A DNA stretch of 64,000 nucleotides from Pseudomonas fragi (GCF_900105835.1 NZ_LT629783.1:1984001-2048000); one strand, 5' to 3'; shown: positions 7,564-16,649, numbered from the stretch's first letter. Notes: generated from the letters alone by a model not told the origin. Translations and numbers: made by a program.

Positions 7564-8145
7564 ATATCCCTTGCGGTAACAACCCGCCGCATACACCTGC
7601 AACTGCGGATAAAACGCCCGAAAATCCTCACTCAGCGGTTCGTACAATACCTTCAGATCCTGCATCGCCCCGGCCAGTTCCTCGGGCCGCGACAAGCGCC
7701 GGGCGATACCGTTGAACACCTGCTCCAGCACCGCAAAATCCCGGTATGAACCCAGCCAGTCATGGGCCGCCATATGCGGCGCGATAGTCGCCAGACGCCG
7801 CGGCAACTGCTGCTCTGCCACCAGCACACGGTAAAAATCCGCAGTAAAACGCTCCAGCGGCCCTTCGGCATACAGCCCCCAGTCCCGCGCCAGGCAATGG
7901 TCAAAAAACACGTCCAGCACAATCCCCGCATAGCGCCGGCGCGTGTGGGCAAAGCGCGACAACGACTGATCAACCAGCGGGTGGTTGTCTGTAAAAACAT
8001 CAATGCTGCGGTGCAGCGCAATACCGTGTTCAATATCAGGGCTGTATTGGCCGTGCAGCCGCCCTTTGACGAAATCGCCATACAAGCTGCCGAGCATTTC
8101 TTCCGGGCGCTGTCCGCCCAGATGCAGATGTGCGAGATAATTCAT
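7558..8145 (-). CDS. acpH: Acyl-carrier-protein phosphodiesterase (AcpH)
   Basis: AcpH-family protein of 195 residues that removes the 4'-phosphopantetheine group from holo-ACP. The N-terminal MNYLAHLHLGG, the LGSLYGDFVKG segment and a GIALHRSID/FTDNHP pair with conserved His and Asp (HD-like metal ligands) are characteristic. Length is normal for the family, and the last codon and stop lie inside a REP element, so the natural C-terminus has been set by the repeat or the repeat inserted exactly at the end. The gene diverges from arsR with 139 bases between the starts. Confidence 0.85.
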   Translation of the reverse strand: MNYLAHLHLGGQRPEEMLGSLYGDFVKGRLHGQYSPDIEHGIALHRSIDVFTDNHPLVDQSLSRFAHTRRRYAGIVLDVFFDHCLARDWGLYAEGPLERFTADFYRVLVAEQQLPRRLATIAPHMAAHDWLGSYRDFAVLEQVFNGIARRLSRPEELAGAMQDLKVLYEPLSEDFRAFYPQLQVYAAGCYRKGYL

Positions 8146-8185
8146 CGGCGCAGTTTAGCACTGCCACACCTGTATCGTTATAACC

Positions 8186-8277
8186 CGATATACCGATTTG
8201 AGCTGATCTAAGATCAAATTCATATTTGTATATCGCGATATTACGATTTAAAGTTCGCCTCATCGCGATATAACGTT
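8186..8277. promoter_or_regulatory. Three phased operator-like boxes upstream of arsR
   Basis: CGATATACCGAT (8186-8197), CGATATTACGAT (8236-8247) and CGATATAACGTT (8266-8277) share a consensus and begin 50 and 30 bases apart, so they lie on about the same helix face. The last ends 7 bases before the arsR ATG. Box 2 and 3 extend to the left as ATCGCGATAT, itself palindromic. Autorepression by the ArsR protein is inferred. Confidence 0.55.
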
Positions 8278-8284
8278 GTACCCA

Positions 8285-8602
8285 ATGAGCACTGCAACCA
8301 TGACGATCGACCTCGACGAAATAATAAAAGCCCTGGCACACCCAGTACGCCGAGAAATTCTCAACGCTCTCAAAGACCCTGATGCCTCGTTCCCGGGCCA
8401 GGTCCATTCCACGGAGCATGGTGTATGCGCCGGGCAGTTCGACCAACTCTGCGGCCTGTCGCAGTCCACGGTCTCTGCGCACCTGGCCACCCTGCAACGG
8501 GCAGGCCTGATTACCAGCCAGAAACATGGCCAGTGGCACTTCTTCAAACGCAATGAGGACACCATCAAGGCGTTCCTCGAAAAAATCAGCCAAGAGCTTT
8601 AA
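8285..8602 (+). CDS. ArsR-family transcriptional repressor
   Basis: Winged-helix regulator of 105 residues, starting MSTATMTIDLDEIIKALAHPVRREIL; a second ATG at 8300 is possible. The recognition helix reads LSQSTVSAHL and the wing GLITSQKHGQWHFF. In the place of the metal-binding ELCVCD motif it has GVCAGQFDQLCG, so only single cysteines remain on each side of the turn; this argues against classical arsenic sensing and would suit an electrophile or redox signal (inference). It heads an operon with an MFS exporter and xenB, 10 bases before the former. Confidence 0.85.
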   Translation: MSTATMTIDLDEIIKALAHPVRREILNALKDPDASFPGQVHSTEHGVCAGQFDQLCGLSQSTVSAHLATLQRAGLITSQKHGQWHFFKRNEDTIKAFLEKISQEL

Positions 8603-8612
8603 AAGGACTTCC

Positions 8613-9779
8613 ATGCCCCTCTCGCTACTCATTCTGGCGCTCAGCGCTTTCGCCATCGGGACCACCGAGTTCGTGATCATGGGCTTGTTGCCCGATGTCG
8701 CGACCGACCTTGGCGTGTCCATCCCCGGTGCCGGCTGGCTGGTCACCGGTTACGCGCTGGGCGTGGCCATCGGTGCGCCGTTCATGGCACTGGCCACGGC
8801 CAAGTTGCCGCGCAAGGCGGCCCTGGTAGCGTTGATGGTGATTTTCATCATTGGCAACCTGCTCTGTGCCCTGGCCAGTGATTACAACGTGCTGATGTTT
8901 GCCCGTGTTGTCACCGCCCTGTGTCACGGCGCGTTTTTCGGCATTGGCTCGGTGGTGGCTGCAGGCCTGGTGCCTGCCAACAAGCGCGCATCTGCCGTGG
9001 CCCTGATGTTTACCGGCCTGACCCTGGCCAATGTGCTGGGCGTTCCCCTGGGTACCGCGCTGGGCCAGGCCGCAGGCTGGCGCTCGACGTTTTTTGCCGT
9101 GACCGTGATCGGTGTGGTGGCACTGATCGGCCTGATTCGTTTTCTGCCCGCCAAACGTGACGAAGAAAAACTCGACATGCGCGCCGAGCTGGCAGCCCTC
9201 AAGGGTGCTGGCATCTGGCTGTCGCTGAGCATGACGGCACTGTTTTCCGCGTCGATGTTCACCCTGTTCACCTATGTGGCGCCCCTGCTCGGTGATGTCA
9301 CCGGCGTATCGCCTAGCGGCGTGACCTGGACCCTGCTGCTGATCGGCCTTGGCCTGACGGTGGGTAATATCATCGGCGGCAAGCTGGCCGACAAACGCCT
9401 GGCCGCAACACTGATCGGGGTATTTATCGCGATGGCGGTGATGTCCACCGTGCTGACCTGGACCAGCGTCGCGGTGATCCCTACCGAAATCACCCTGTTC
9501 CTCTGGGCCGCCGCCTCGTTTGCCGCCGTACCGGCGCTGCAAATCAATGTCGTGACCTTCGGCAAGGCTGCCCCCAACCTGGTGTCGACCCTGAACATCG
9601 GTGCCTTCAACGTCGGCAATGCCCTCGGTGCCTGGGTTGGCGGCAGCGTCATCGCCCACGGCTTTGGCCTTACCAGCGTGCCGCTGGCTGCAGCCGCGCT
9701 GGCAATACTGGCCCTGCTGGTGACCCTGATTACTTTCCGCCAGAACGGTAACTCCGAGCTGGCTACTGCTACTAACTGA
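8613..9779 (+). CDS. MFS efflux transporter (AraJ/YdhP-like)
   Basis: Transporter of 388 residues with 12 hydrophobic segments. The N-terminus, ALSAFAIGTTEFVIMGLLPD, is the signature of the DHA-type sugar-efflux/drug-efflux group (AraJ, YdhP, SotB). The ATG at 8613 follows AAAAGGA at 6 bases; the open frame extends further upstream inside arsR but without a ribosome site. Substrate unknown. Between arsR and xenB it probably exports the compound, or its product, that the regulator senses. Confidence 0.83.
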   Translation: MPLSLLILALSAFAIGTTEFVIMGLLPDVATDLGVSIPGAGWLVTGYALGVAIGAPFMALATAKLPRKAALVALMVIFIIGNLLCALASDYNVLMFARVVTALCHGAFFGIGSVVAAGLVPANKRASAVALMFTGLTLANVLGVPLGTALGQAAGWRSTFFAVTVIGVVALIGLIRFLPAKRDEEKLDMRAELAALKGAGIWLSLSMTALFSASMFTLFTYVAPLLGDVTGVSPSGVTWTLLLIGLGLTVGNIIGGKLADKRLAATLIGVFIAMAVMSTVLTWTSVAVIPTEITLFLWAAASFAAVPALQINVVTFGKAAPNLVSTLNIGAFNVGNALGAWVGGSVIAHGFGLTSVPLAAAALAILALLVTLITFRQNGNSELATATN

Positions 9780-9799
9780 TCCTTGAGAGGGCTGCATAA

Positions 9800-10849
9800 A
9801 TGACCACGATTTTTGATCCGATCAAGCTGGGCGACCTCGAACTGCCCAACCGCATCATCATGGCGCCGTTGACCCGCTGCCGTGCCGATGAAGGCCGTGT
9901 ACCCAATGCACTGATGGCCGAATACTATGTTCAGCGCGCGTCAGCTGGCCTGATCCTGAGCGAGGCCACGTCGGTCACGCCAATGGGCGTCGGCTACCCT
10001 GACACCCCGGGCATCTGGGCTGACGATCAGGTACGCGGCTGGACTAACATCACCAAGGCCGTACACGCGGCCGGTGGCCGGATTGCATTGCAGTTGTGGC
10101 ATGTAGGCCGTATCTCGCACCCGATGTACCTGAATGGCGAAACGCCGGTTGCCCCTAGCGCCATCGCCGCCAAGGGCCATGTCAGCCTGGTACGCCCCAA
10201 GGTTGATTTCCCGGTACCACGCGCACTGGAGACTGCCGAGATCGCCGATATTGTCGAGGCCTACCGCACGGGCGCCGAGAACGCCAAGGCCGCCGGTTTT
10301 GACGGCGTCGAGATTCATGGCGCAAATGGTTACCTGCTCGACCAGTTCCTGCAAAGCAGCACCAACAAACGTACCGACCAGTACGGTGGCAGCGTCGAAA
10401 ACCGCGCGCGCCTGTTGCTCGAAGTGACCGATGCCGCGATTGAAGTCTGGGGCGCTGGCCGGGTCGGTGTGCATTTGTCGCCACGGGCCGACCTGCATGA
10501 CATGGGTGACGAGAATCTGGCTGAAACCTTCGGTTATGTCGCCCGCGAGCTGGGCAAACGCGGCATTGCCTACATCTGTGCGCGCGAGCATGAAGCTGCA
10601 GACAGCCTGGGCCCACAGCTCAAGCAAGCCTTCGGCGGCGCGTACATCGTCAACGAGAGCTTCACCAAGGACAGCGCCAATGCCTGGCTGGCGGCGGGCA
10701 AAGCCGATGCCGTCGCCTTTGGCGTGCCTTTTATTGCCAACCCCGACCTGCCAGCACGCCTGAAGGCCGATGCACCGCTCAATGAAGCGCATCCGGAAAG
10801 CTTTTACTCCAAAGGCCCGGTGGGTTACATCGACTACCCGGCGCTGTAA
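9800..10849 (+). CDS. xenB: Xenobiotic reductase B, Old Yellow Enzyme family
   Basis: FMN-dependent NADPH oxidoreductase of 349 residues, closely resembling Pseudomonas XenB, which reduces nitrate esters, nitroaromatics and activated alkenes. The barrel start is FDPIKLGDLELPNRIIMAPLTRCRAD; the substrate-binding pair is His173 and Asn176 in IHGANG; QYGGSVENR is the family's conserved stretch. The start codon follows GAGAGG at 10 bases. It is the last gene of the arsR-MFS-xenB operon and is followed by a strong terminator. Confidence 0.9.
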   Translation: MTTIFDPIKLGDLELPNRIIMAPLTRCRADEGRVPNALMAEYYVQRASAGLILSEATSVTPMGVGYPDTPGIWADDQVRGWTNITKAVHAAGGRIALQLWHVGRISHPMYLNGETPVAPSAIAAKGHVSLVRPKVDFPVPRALETAEIADIVEAYRTGAENAKAAGFDGVEIHGANGYLLDQFLQSSTNKRTDQYGGSVENRARLLLEVTDAAIEVWGAGRVGVHLSPRADLHDMGDENLAETFGYVARELGKRGIAYICAREHEAADSLGPQLKQAFGGAYIVNESFTKDSANAWLAAGKADAVAFGVPFIANPDLPARLKADAPLNEAHPESFYSKGPVGYIDYPAL

Positions 10850-10880
10850 GCCTTGACCAGGCTTTGAAGCCGTAAAACGC

Positions 10881-10925
10881 AAAACGCAAAACGCCCGAGG
10901 CTAATGGCCTTGGGCGTTTTGCGTT
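10881..10925 (+). terminator. Terminator of the arsR-MFS-xenB operon
   Basis: Stem AAAACGCAAAACGCCC.. paired with GGGCGTTTTGCGTT, loop GAGGCTAATGGCCTT that can pair further, then an A/T run. Confidence 0.75.
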
Positions 10926-10981
10926 AAAAAACCGGGTTACGGTACAGCGCGGAGTGTGTTCAAAGACACTTTATTTTGGGC

Positions 10982-11113
10982 AAAAAAAAGGGGCGGTTTG
11001 ACCCGCCCACATTTTTTCCCTAGTCCCTTTTGTTCCTTCTCATCATCCTGATGAATCGCATCCCGCGATGTCCGTTTGCGTTCTTCCTTGAGCGCTGTGT
11101 CGATCCGTCAACA
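10982..11113 (-). ncRNA. rsmZ: RsmZ, Rsm-sequestering small RNA
   Basis: On the minus strand a 132-base RNA starts TGTTGACGGATCGACACAG and ends in the GC-rich hairpin GGGCGGGTCAAACCGCCC plus eight Ts. GGA occurs repeatedly (ACGGATC, AAGGAAG, ACGGACA, GGGATG, CAGGATG, AAGGAAC, GGGACT), several in hairpin loops; these are RsmA/RsmE binding sites. It titrates the translational repressors RsmA/RsmE under GacS/GacA control. Its position just downstream of rpoS is the Pseudomonas standard. A -10 (TAGTAT, 11122-11127) and a weak -35 (TTGCAG, 11144-11149) precede it. The usual neighbour fdxA is not here. Confidence 0.93.
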
Positions 11114-11287
11114 CAGTTCAAATACTAGAGTCTTGTGGAATTGCTGCAACCGCGACAGTTATAGATTTTTATTACATAAAAAGTTCATATTTTAAATTAA
11201 ATGCTTTTAATTTCAGCCACTTAGCAAATACACCAGGTAAGAAAAAGGCACTTACCCATCTCTGCCAAGCCCTTTGCTTACGCAAAA

Positions 11288-11305
11288 TGTAAGTAAAGGC
11301 TTACA
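11288..11305 (-). promoter_or_regulatory. GacA upstream activating sequence of rsmZ
   Basis: Perfect palindrome TGTAAG-N6-CTTACA, the known GacA box, centred about 180 bases upstream of the rsmZ start as in P. protegens. The surrounding 11150-11450 is AT-rich and holds no gene. Confidence 0.9.
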
Positions 11306-11455
11306 ACACCCTACAGAGAATAATCAATCCTGCCCGTGACATTGCGTTTCAACACTCACCCAATAAACAAAACATTAAAAAAACAACACGTTGCGTTTAA
11401 CTATAACGGCAGATAAATACCTGCCAGGCAGCCCTGATTAATCTTTCGCCCACAA

Positions 11456-11480
11456 AAAACCCCGAATAGCTCGGGGTTTC
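11456..11480 (-). terminator. rpoS terminator
   Basis: Stem CCCCGA-GCTATT-CGGGG followed by TTTTTTG on the minus strand, 19 bases after the rpoS stop. Confidence 0.85.
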
Positions 11481-11498
11481 AAGTCAGCCTGTGGCGCG

Positions 11499-12503
11499 TT
11501 ACTGAAACAGCGACTCGCTAGACAAACCATTGCGTTCAAGGATTTCTCGCAGACGCTTGAGCCCTTCTACCTGGATCTGGCGTACACGTTCACGGGTCAG
11601 GCCGATTTCCAGCCCTACATCTTCAAGGGTGCTGCTCTCATGGCCGCGCAGGCCGAAACGGCGAATCACCACCTCACGCTGCTTGTCTGTGAGTTCAGAC
11701 AGCCACTGGTCAATGCTTTGCGACAGATCATCGTCCTGCAGCAGCTCACATGGATCGGTGGGGCGGTCGTCGGTCAGGGTATCGAGCAGGGTTTTGTCCG
11801 AATCCGGCCCCAGGGAAACGTCTACCGATGACACCCGTTCGTTGAGCCCAAGCATGCGCTTGACCTCTGCGACAGGTTTTTCCAGCAGGTTGGCGATTTC
11901 TTCAGGGGAGGGTTCGTGGTCCAGCTTTTGCGTGAGTTCGCGGGCGGCTCGCAGGTAGACATTGAGCTCTTTAACGACGTGGATCGGCAAGCGAATGGTG
12001 CGGGTCTGGTTCATGATCGCCCGTTCAATCGTTTGGCGGATCCACCAGGTGGCGTAGGTCGAGAAGCGGAAGCCGCGTTCGGGGTCGAACTTCTCGACAG
12101 CCCGGATCAGGCCCAGGTTGCCCTCTTCAATCAGGTCCAGCAGCGACAAGCCACGATTGACATAGCGCCGGGCAATTTTCACCACCAGCCGCAAGTTGCT
12201 TTCAATCATGCGTTTGCGCCCGGCCGGGTCGCCACTTTGCGACAGCCGCGCAAAATGAACTTCTTCGGCAGGAGAGAGTAACGGGGAGAAGCCAATTTCA
12301 TTGAGGTACAGCTGCGTCGCGTCTAGCGCCCGGGTGTAGTCAATGTACTTGTGCTGTTTCGTCGCGGGTGCTTTTTTGGACTTGGTTCGAGCTGTAGGGG
12401 CTGAATCGTCTTCTTCTGACATCAAGTCGCTATCGATGCTGGAGTCCATAAGGAGCACCTCATCGTCGATGTCAAACCCCGGCGCTTCTTTGTTGAGAGC
12501 CAT
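11499..12503 (-). CDS. rpoS: RpoS, stationary-phase sigma factor
   Basis: Sigma-S of 334 residues directing RNA polymerase to stationary-phase and general stress promoters. Visible parts: acidic N-terminus, region 1.2 [11 protein letters not shown], region 2 with [18 protein letters not shown] and [16 protein letters not shown], region 4 with [20 protein letters not shown]. The ATG follows AAAGGA at 8 bases. It lies 106 bases after nlpD, and a GGA-loop hairpin stands in this leader. As in other Pseudomonas the main promoter is expected inside nlpD (known, not visible here). Confidence 0.97.
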   Translation of the reverse strand: MALNKEAPGFDIDDEVLLMDSSIDSDLMSEEDDSAPTARTKSKKAPATKQHKYIDYTRALDATQLYLNEIGFSPLLSPAEEVHFARLSQSGDPAGRKRMIESNLRLVVKIARRYVNRGLSLLDLIEEGNLGLIRAVEKFDPERGFRFSTYATWWIRQTIERAIMNQTRTIRLPIHVVKELNVYLRAARELTQKLDHEPSPEEIANLLEKPVAEVKRMLGLNERVSSVDVSLGPDSDKTLLDTLTDDRPTDPCELLQDDDLSQSIDQWLSELTDKQREVVIRRFGLRGHESSTLEDVGLEIGLTRERVRQIQVEGLKRLREILERNGLSSESLFQ

Positions 12504-12568
12504 TGTAGTAGTCCTTTGTTGAGTTCGACCTCAAGCTCGAGCATCGCCTTAGTCCTTGGCAACGCTGG

Positions 12569-12600
12569 AGCCTGTTCCTTATCCACATCAGGAACAGGCT
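12569..12600 (-). promoter_or_regulatory. Leader hairpin upstream of rpoS with GGA in the loop
   Basis: Perfect 10-bp stem AGCCTGTTCC/GGAACAGGCT with a 12-base loop containing TGTGGATAA on the minus strand. No U-run follows, so it is not a terminator. It lies 66 bases before the rpoS ATG, whose own ribosome site also contains GGA. Confidence 0.6.
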
Positions 12601-12609
12601 GGTAACCGA

Positions 12610-13437
12610 TCAACGGCGAGGAAGGAATTGCAATGGATCTACAGGTTTACCTTGGCGGCGAATCTCAAAGTGAAGTTTCACCCGGTCTGTACCAGTTGAC
12701 CCCATTTCGGCAATTGTCTGTCCGACCTTGACCTGCTGCCCCTCCCGAACCAAAAGCCTGCGGTTGTGACCGTAGGCACTGACGTAGGTATCACTGTGTT
12801 TGATGATGATCAGTTCGCCGTAGCCCCTCAATCCACTGCCAGCGTATACAACCGAACCATCAGACGCAGCTAAAACAGGCCGTCCCAAATCGCCGGCGAT
12901 ATCAATACCTTTATTCAAACTACCGTTTGAAGAGAATTTACCGATCAAAATACCATTGGAAGGCCACCCCCAACCCTTGGGTGCAGGGCCTGCCGGCAGG
13001 GCTGGCGCGGGCGCAGGAGTGCTGGCCACAGTGCCTGGACGCTTGATTACCGTGGTCTTGCTGCCCGAAGAAGAGGAGACCACCGTGGTGCTGGTAGCAC
13101 CTGCGGGCTGGCTGCCGGAGCGCCCGTCGAAGCGGATCACCTGCCCCGGAACAATGGTGAACGGCGCCGCGATATTGTTGCGTGCAGCCAGCGCTTTCCA
13201 GTCCCAACCGTAGCGAAAGGCAATCGAAAACAGGGTATCGCCGCGACGCACGGCATACTGCCCCGTGGTCACGGCCGGGCGCTGGGCCACACCGTTGCGG
13301 TCAACGACATTGACGCCATTCTTGGGGGTGCTGGAGCACGCCGCCAACAAAGCCAGTGTGGTACTCAGCAACAGACCGGCCGCCAGTCTCTGAAAGCTTT
13401 TGCTGCTCATACGCTGCGCAATGACTGTGAGACTCAC
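12610..13437 (-). CDS. nlpD: NlpD, LysM/M23 lipoprotein activator of amidase
   Basis: Outer-membrane lipoprotein of 275 residues that activates the cell-division amidase AmiC. It has a signal with lipobox LLAAC, a LysM domain (YAVRRGDTLFSIAFRYGWDW, about residues 63-107), a Ser/Pro/Ala linker and a C-terminal M23 domain. The M23 metal ligands are lost: GIDIAG replaces the HxxxD motif and KLHFEIR the HLH motif, so it acts as an activator without peptidase activity, as known for NlpD. An in-frame ATG at 13410 is an alternative start. It lies upstream of rpoS. Confidence 0.93.
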   Translation of the reverse strand: MSLTVIAQRMSSKSFQRLAAGLLLSTTLALLAACSSTPKNGVNVVDRNGVAQRPAVTTGQYAVRRGDTLFSIAFRYGWDWKALAARNNIAAPFTIVPGQVIRFDGRSGSQPAGATSTTVVSSSSGSKTTVIKRPGTVASTPAPAPALPAGPAPKGWGWPSNGILIGKFSSNGSLNKGIDIAGDLGRPVLAASDGSVVYAGSGLRGYGELIIIKHSDTYVSAYGHNRRLLVREGQQVKVGQTIAEMGSTGTDRVKLHFEIRRQGKPVDPLQFLPRR

Positions 13438-13580
13438 CCGCCGCTCCCTTTGAAGATGGCTGAAAATTAGAACGCCAGTACTGGCCTCATTAGGCGCAAG
13501 TATAACTGGCTACAGGGCTTTTACAGACTGCAAAGCCGATTGATAAACACACTGTATAAAACATAAACGCGCACTGGGCA

Positions 13581-13618
13581 GGGCCGGGTGACGGGCTTTA
13601 TGACCCGTGGCCCGGCCC
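13581..13618 (-). other. Long hairpin between pcm and nlpD
   Basis: GGGCCGGG and ACGGG pair with CCCGT and CCCGGCCC around a symmetric 2x2 internal loop. No U-run. It sits 27 bases after the pcm stop and may set an mRNA end or attenuate nlpD transcription; the rest of the 207-base gap holds nothing clear. Confidence 0.5.
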
Positions 13619-13644
13619 ATAATTCACCTGGCGCCAACAAAGAC

Positions 13645-14322
13645 TCAGGCCAGTGGCCCGTTAAGCAGTGGCACAAAGCGCACATTGCCGATCACCCGGC
13701 GGGCGAATCCGTGCTCTTCGCGCACGATCAGCATCAGTTGCTGCACCTCCCCCGCCCCCACCGGAATCACCAGGCGCCCGCCAGGGGCCAGTTGATCGAG
13801 CAATGCCTGGGGTACATCGGTGGCCACCGCCGTAACGATAATACCGTTGTAAGGCGCCAGCGCAGGCCAGCCCTCCCAGCCATCGCCCCAGCGGAACACC
13901 ACGTTGCGCAGGTTGAGCTCCAGCAGTCGTTCCTTGGCCCGGTCCTGCAGCACCTTGATGCGCTCGACCGAAAAAATCCGCTCGACCAATTGCGACAGCA
14001 CGGCGGTTTGATAGCCCGAACCGGTACCGATCTCCATGACCTTGTCCAGCGGCCCGTCTTCCAGCAGCAGCTCGCTCATGCGGGCCACCATGTAAGGCTG
14101 GGAGATGGTCTGGTTATTGCCGATCGGCAGCGCGGTGTCTTCATAGGCCCGATGGGCCAACGCCTCATCCACAAACAGATGTCGGGGTGTGCGGCGGATG
14201 ACCTCAAGCACGTTCTGGTTAACGATGCCTTCTTCACGCAGGCGCTGGATCAGCCGCTCGCGGGTACGCTCCGAGGTCATGCCAATACCGCGGTGCATCA
14301 TGCCATCCTGCTCGCGCGCCAT
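13645..14322 (-). CDS. pcm: Protein-L-isoaspartate O-methyltransferase
   Basis: Repair methyltransferase of 225 residues that methylates L-isoaspartyl residues in aged proteins with S-adenosylmethionine. AdoMet motif I is [26 protein letters not shown] and HLFVDEAL are conserved. The chosen ATG overlaps the surE stop (TGATG), giving coupling; the more usual Pseudomonas start, [10 protein letters not shown], is 14 codons inside and equally likely. Part of the stationary-phase survival series surE-pcm-nlpD-rpoS. Confidence 0.92.
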   Translation of the reverse strand: MAREQDGMMHRGIGMTSERTRERLIQRLREEGIVNQNVLEVIRRTPRHLFVDEALAHRAYEDTALPIGNNQTISQPYMVARMSELLLEDGPLDKVMEIGTGSGYQTAVLSQLVERIFSVERIKVLQDRAKERLLELNLRNVVFRWGDGWEGWPALAPYNGIIVTAVATDVPQALLDQLAPGGRLVIPVGAGEVQQLMLIVREEHGFARRVIGNVRFVPLLNGPLA

Positions 14323-15071
14323 CAGCCCATGCCCTCCAGCCAGCCATTGAGGTGTTTGAATCCATCGCCAAAGGTGCGATCCAGCTGCAACGGCGTTATC
14401 GACACATAGCCCTGCATCACCGCATGAAAGTCCGTGCCCGGGCCGCCGTCTTCGACATCACCTGCCGCAGCAATCCAGTAACCGGCCTTGCCTCGCGGAT
14501 CAACTACACGCACCGGCGCAGCAGCACGGGCCCGATGCCCGAGACGGGTCAGCTGGATGCCACGGATCTTGTCCAATGGCAGATTGGGAATATTGACATT
14601 GAGGACCGTACGCGGCGGCAAGTCCAGCGATGCGTGGGCTTCAAGCAGCTTGCGGGCAAAAAACGCCGCCGTCGGCAGGTTGTCCACCTGGCGGGAGACC
14701 AACGAAAAGGCAAAAGAAGGCCGATCCAGAAAACGCCCTTCAAGTGCCGCCGCCACAGTGCCCGAATACAGTACATCGTCACCCAGGTTGGCCCCCAGGT
14801 TGATGCCCGACACCACCATGTCCGGCTGCTGCTCCAGCAAGCCGTGAATACCCAGATGCACACAATCGGTGGGCGTACCGTTGATACTGATAAAGCCATT
14901 GGCCAGGGTATGAGGGTGAAGGGGCCGATCCAGCGTCAGCGAACTGCTGGCGCCGCTTTTGTCCTGCTCAGGGGCGATCACCACGCAATCGGCGTAGTCG
15001 GCCAGCGCTGCGTAAAGCGCAGCCAGACCCGGTGCCGTGACCCCATCATCGTTTGAAATCAGAATACGCAT
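14322..15071 (-). CDS. surE: SurE, 5'/3'-nucleotidase
   Basis: Metal-dependent nucleotidase of 249 residues acting on nucleoside monophosphates and short polyphosphate. It begins with the family's metal site [10 protein letters not shown], and keeps SGASSSLT and [19 protein letters not shown]. It overlaps truD by 13 bases and pcm by 1 base. Confidence 0.96.
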   Translation of the reverse strand: MRILISNDDGVTAPGLAALYAALADYADCVVIAPEQDKSGASSSLTLDRPLHPHTLANGFISINGTPTDCVHLGIHGLLEQQPDMVVSGINLGANLGDDVLYSGTVAAALEGRFLDRPSFAFSLVSRQVDNLPTAAFFARKLLEAHASLDLPPRTVLNVNIPNLPLDKIRGIQLTRLGHRARAAAPVRVVDPRGKAGYWIAAAGDVEDGGPGTDFHAVMQGYVSITPLQLDRTFGDGFKHLNGWLEGMG

Positions 15072-16117
15072 AAGCTATCCGCTTGATCCAACGTCACCAG
15101 ATCAACAAGCTCACGCACCAGAACAGTGGCGAAGCATCCGGCCGGCAGAACAAATTCCAGTTGCAGAATGTCAGGCTGCGGATAATGCCACGTCAACCGG
15201 CCAATGGGCAGTCGCAGGATACGTCGCTCGTGGCTCATGCCCGCGCGCACCAGCCAGTCACGCAACTCGGCTTCGCGCTCGGCGATCGACTGCTCCAGCG
15301 CATGGGTGGCGCCAGTGGTCGGTGATTCGCCTTCGCCCCACTGCGGGCCGGTGGGGTGAAGGTCGAGAATGGCCAGGCGCGGGTCGCTGCACTCTGCCTC
15401 ACCCGCCGGGAAAAAACTGCGGCTGTCGGTAAACGCCAGCAAATCACCGACCTGTGCCCGTTGCCAGCTGCCGTCGGCCACCCGCGCCGCGAGCACCTGA
15501 TTGAACAGGTAGCTGCGGGCGGTGGACAGCAGCCGGGAGCGCACGTTGCGCTGCTCGGGCAGGGCTTTGCGCGCAGCATAATCACGGGCCTCGCCGAGGT
15601 TTCCGCCCTGCCAGCCAAAACGCTGGGTGCCGAAGTAGTTCGGCACACCTTGCCTGGTGATCTGTTGCAGGCGTTGCTCCAGCGCGTCCTTGTCGGCGTT
15701 CAGTTGCGTCAGGCGCAGTGTAAAACCGTTGGCCGCATGGGCACCGCGCTGCAATTTGCGCTTGTGCCGCGAGGTCTTGAGAATCTTCAGCGTGTCGTTT
15801 TCAGCGCCCGACAAATCAGGATCTGCCTTGCCCGGCAACTGCACGCTGAACCACTGACGAGTCAGTGCCTGACGGTCCTTGAGACCGGCATAGCTGACAG
15901 TGCGCAAGGGCACACCCGCCGCCTTGGCTATGCGCCGGGCAGCCTCCTCGGTGTTCAGGCCGCGTTTCTCGACCCACAACCACAGGTGCTCGCCGTCTCC
16001 GGACAGCGGGATATCCAGGACTTCGTCGACCTGGAAGTCTTCAGCCGTGGCCTTGAGCACAGCCGTGCCCAGTGCTTCACCGTAGGCCCGCGGGCCGAGC
16101 AGATCAGACTCGTTCAT
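15059..16117 (-). CDS. truD: TruD, tRNA pseudouridine(13) synthase
   Basis: Pseudouridine synthase of 352 residues acting on U13 of tRNA-Glu. The catalytic Asp is in [16 protein letters not shown] (about residue 81), with NYFGTQRFG and a late [15 protein letters not shown] segment. It overlaps ispF by 4 bases (ATGA) and surE by 13. Confidence 0.95.
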   Translation of the reverse strand: MNESDLLGPRAYGEALGTAVLKATAEDFQVDEVLDIPLSGDGEHLWLWVEKRGLNTEEAARRIAKAAGVPLRTVSYAGLKDRQALTRQWFSVQLPGKADPDLSGAENDTLKILKTSRHKRKLQRGAHAANGFTLRLTQLNADKDALEQRLQQITRQGVPNYFGTQRFGWQGGNLGEARDYAARKALPEQRNVRSRLLSTARSYLFNQVLAARVADGSWQRAQVGDLLAFTDSRSFFPAGEAECSDPRLAILDLHPTGPQWGEGESPTTGATHALEQSIAEREAELRDWLVRAGMSHERRILRLPIGRLTWHYPQPDILQLEFVLPAGCFATVLVRELVDLVTLDQADSLCVF

Positions 16118-16587
16118 GGGCGAACCAACAAGGCAATGGAGTGCACCGCGATCCCTTCTTCACGACCGACAAAACCGAGTTTTTCGGTGGTCGTGGCCTT
16201 TACGTTTACCTGGTCCAAATCAACCTCTAGATCCGCGGCAATCAGCGCGCGCATCGTTTCAATATGCGGCGCCATTTTCGGCGCCTGGGCAATGATGGTG
16301 TTGTCGACGTTGCCGACTTTCCAGCCCTTGGCATGGATCAGACCCACGACATGACGCAACAGGACGCGGCTGTCAGCGCCCTTGAAGGTCGGATCGGTGT
16401 CCGGAAAATGCTTGCCGATATCGCCCAGTGCCGCAGCACCCAGCAAGGCATCGCTGAGCGCGTGCAAAAGCACATCGCCATCAGAGTGGGCCAACAGCCC
16501 GAATTTGTGGGAGATCCGCACGCCGCCCAACGTAATGAAATCGCCTTCAGCGAAACAGTGCACATCATAGCCGTGGCCAATACGCAT
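16114..16587 (-). CDS. ispF: IspF, 2-C-methyl-D-erythritol 2,4-cyclodiphosphate synthase
   Basis: MEP-pathway enzyme of 157 residues that cyclises CDP-methylerythritol phosphate. Zn ligands lie in GYDVH and [27 protein letters not shown] is the CMP site. The start [10 protein letters not shown] is fixed by the family. Unusually, the base before the ATG ends a seven-T run that follows a GC-rich hairpin. First gene of the unit ispF-truD-surE-pcm. Confidence 0.97.
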   Translation of the reverse strand: MRIGHGYDVHCFAEGDFITLGGVRISHKFGLLAHSDGDVLLHALSDALLGAAALGDIGKHFPDTDPTFKGADSRVLLRHVVGLIHAKGWKVGNVDNTIIAQAPKMAPHIETMRALIAADLEVDLDQVNVKATTTEKLGFVGREEGIAVHSIALLVRP

Positions 16588-16616
16588 AAAAAAACGCCCC
16601 GATTAAGTCAGGGCGT
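16588..16616 (-). terminator. Terminator-like hairpin abutting the ispF start codon
   Basis: Stem CGCCC..GGGCG (plus a G-C, A-T extension) followed on the minus strand by seven Ts that run straight into ATG of ispF. The GGGGCG of the stem is also the only purine-rich ribosome-site candidate. Confidence 0.7.
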
Positions 16617-16649
16617 GATTCTACCTACTTTGACCAACATTGGGCGCTA

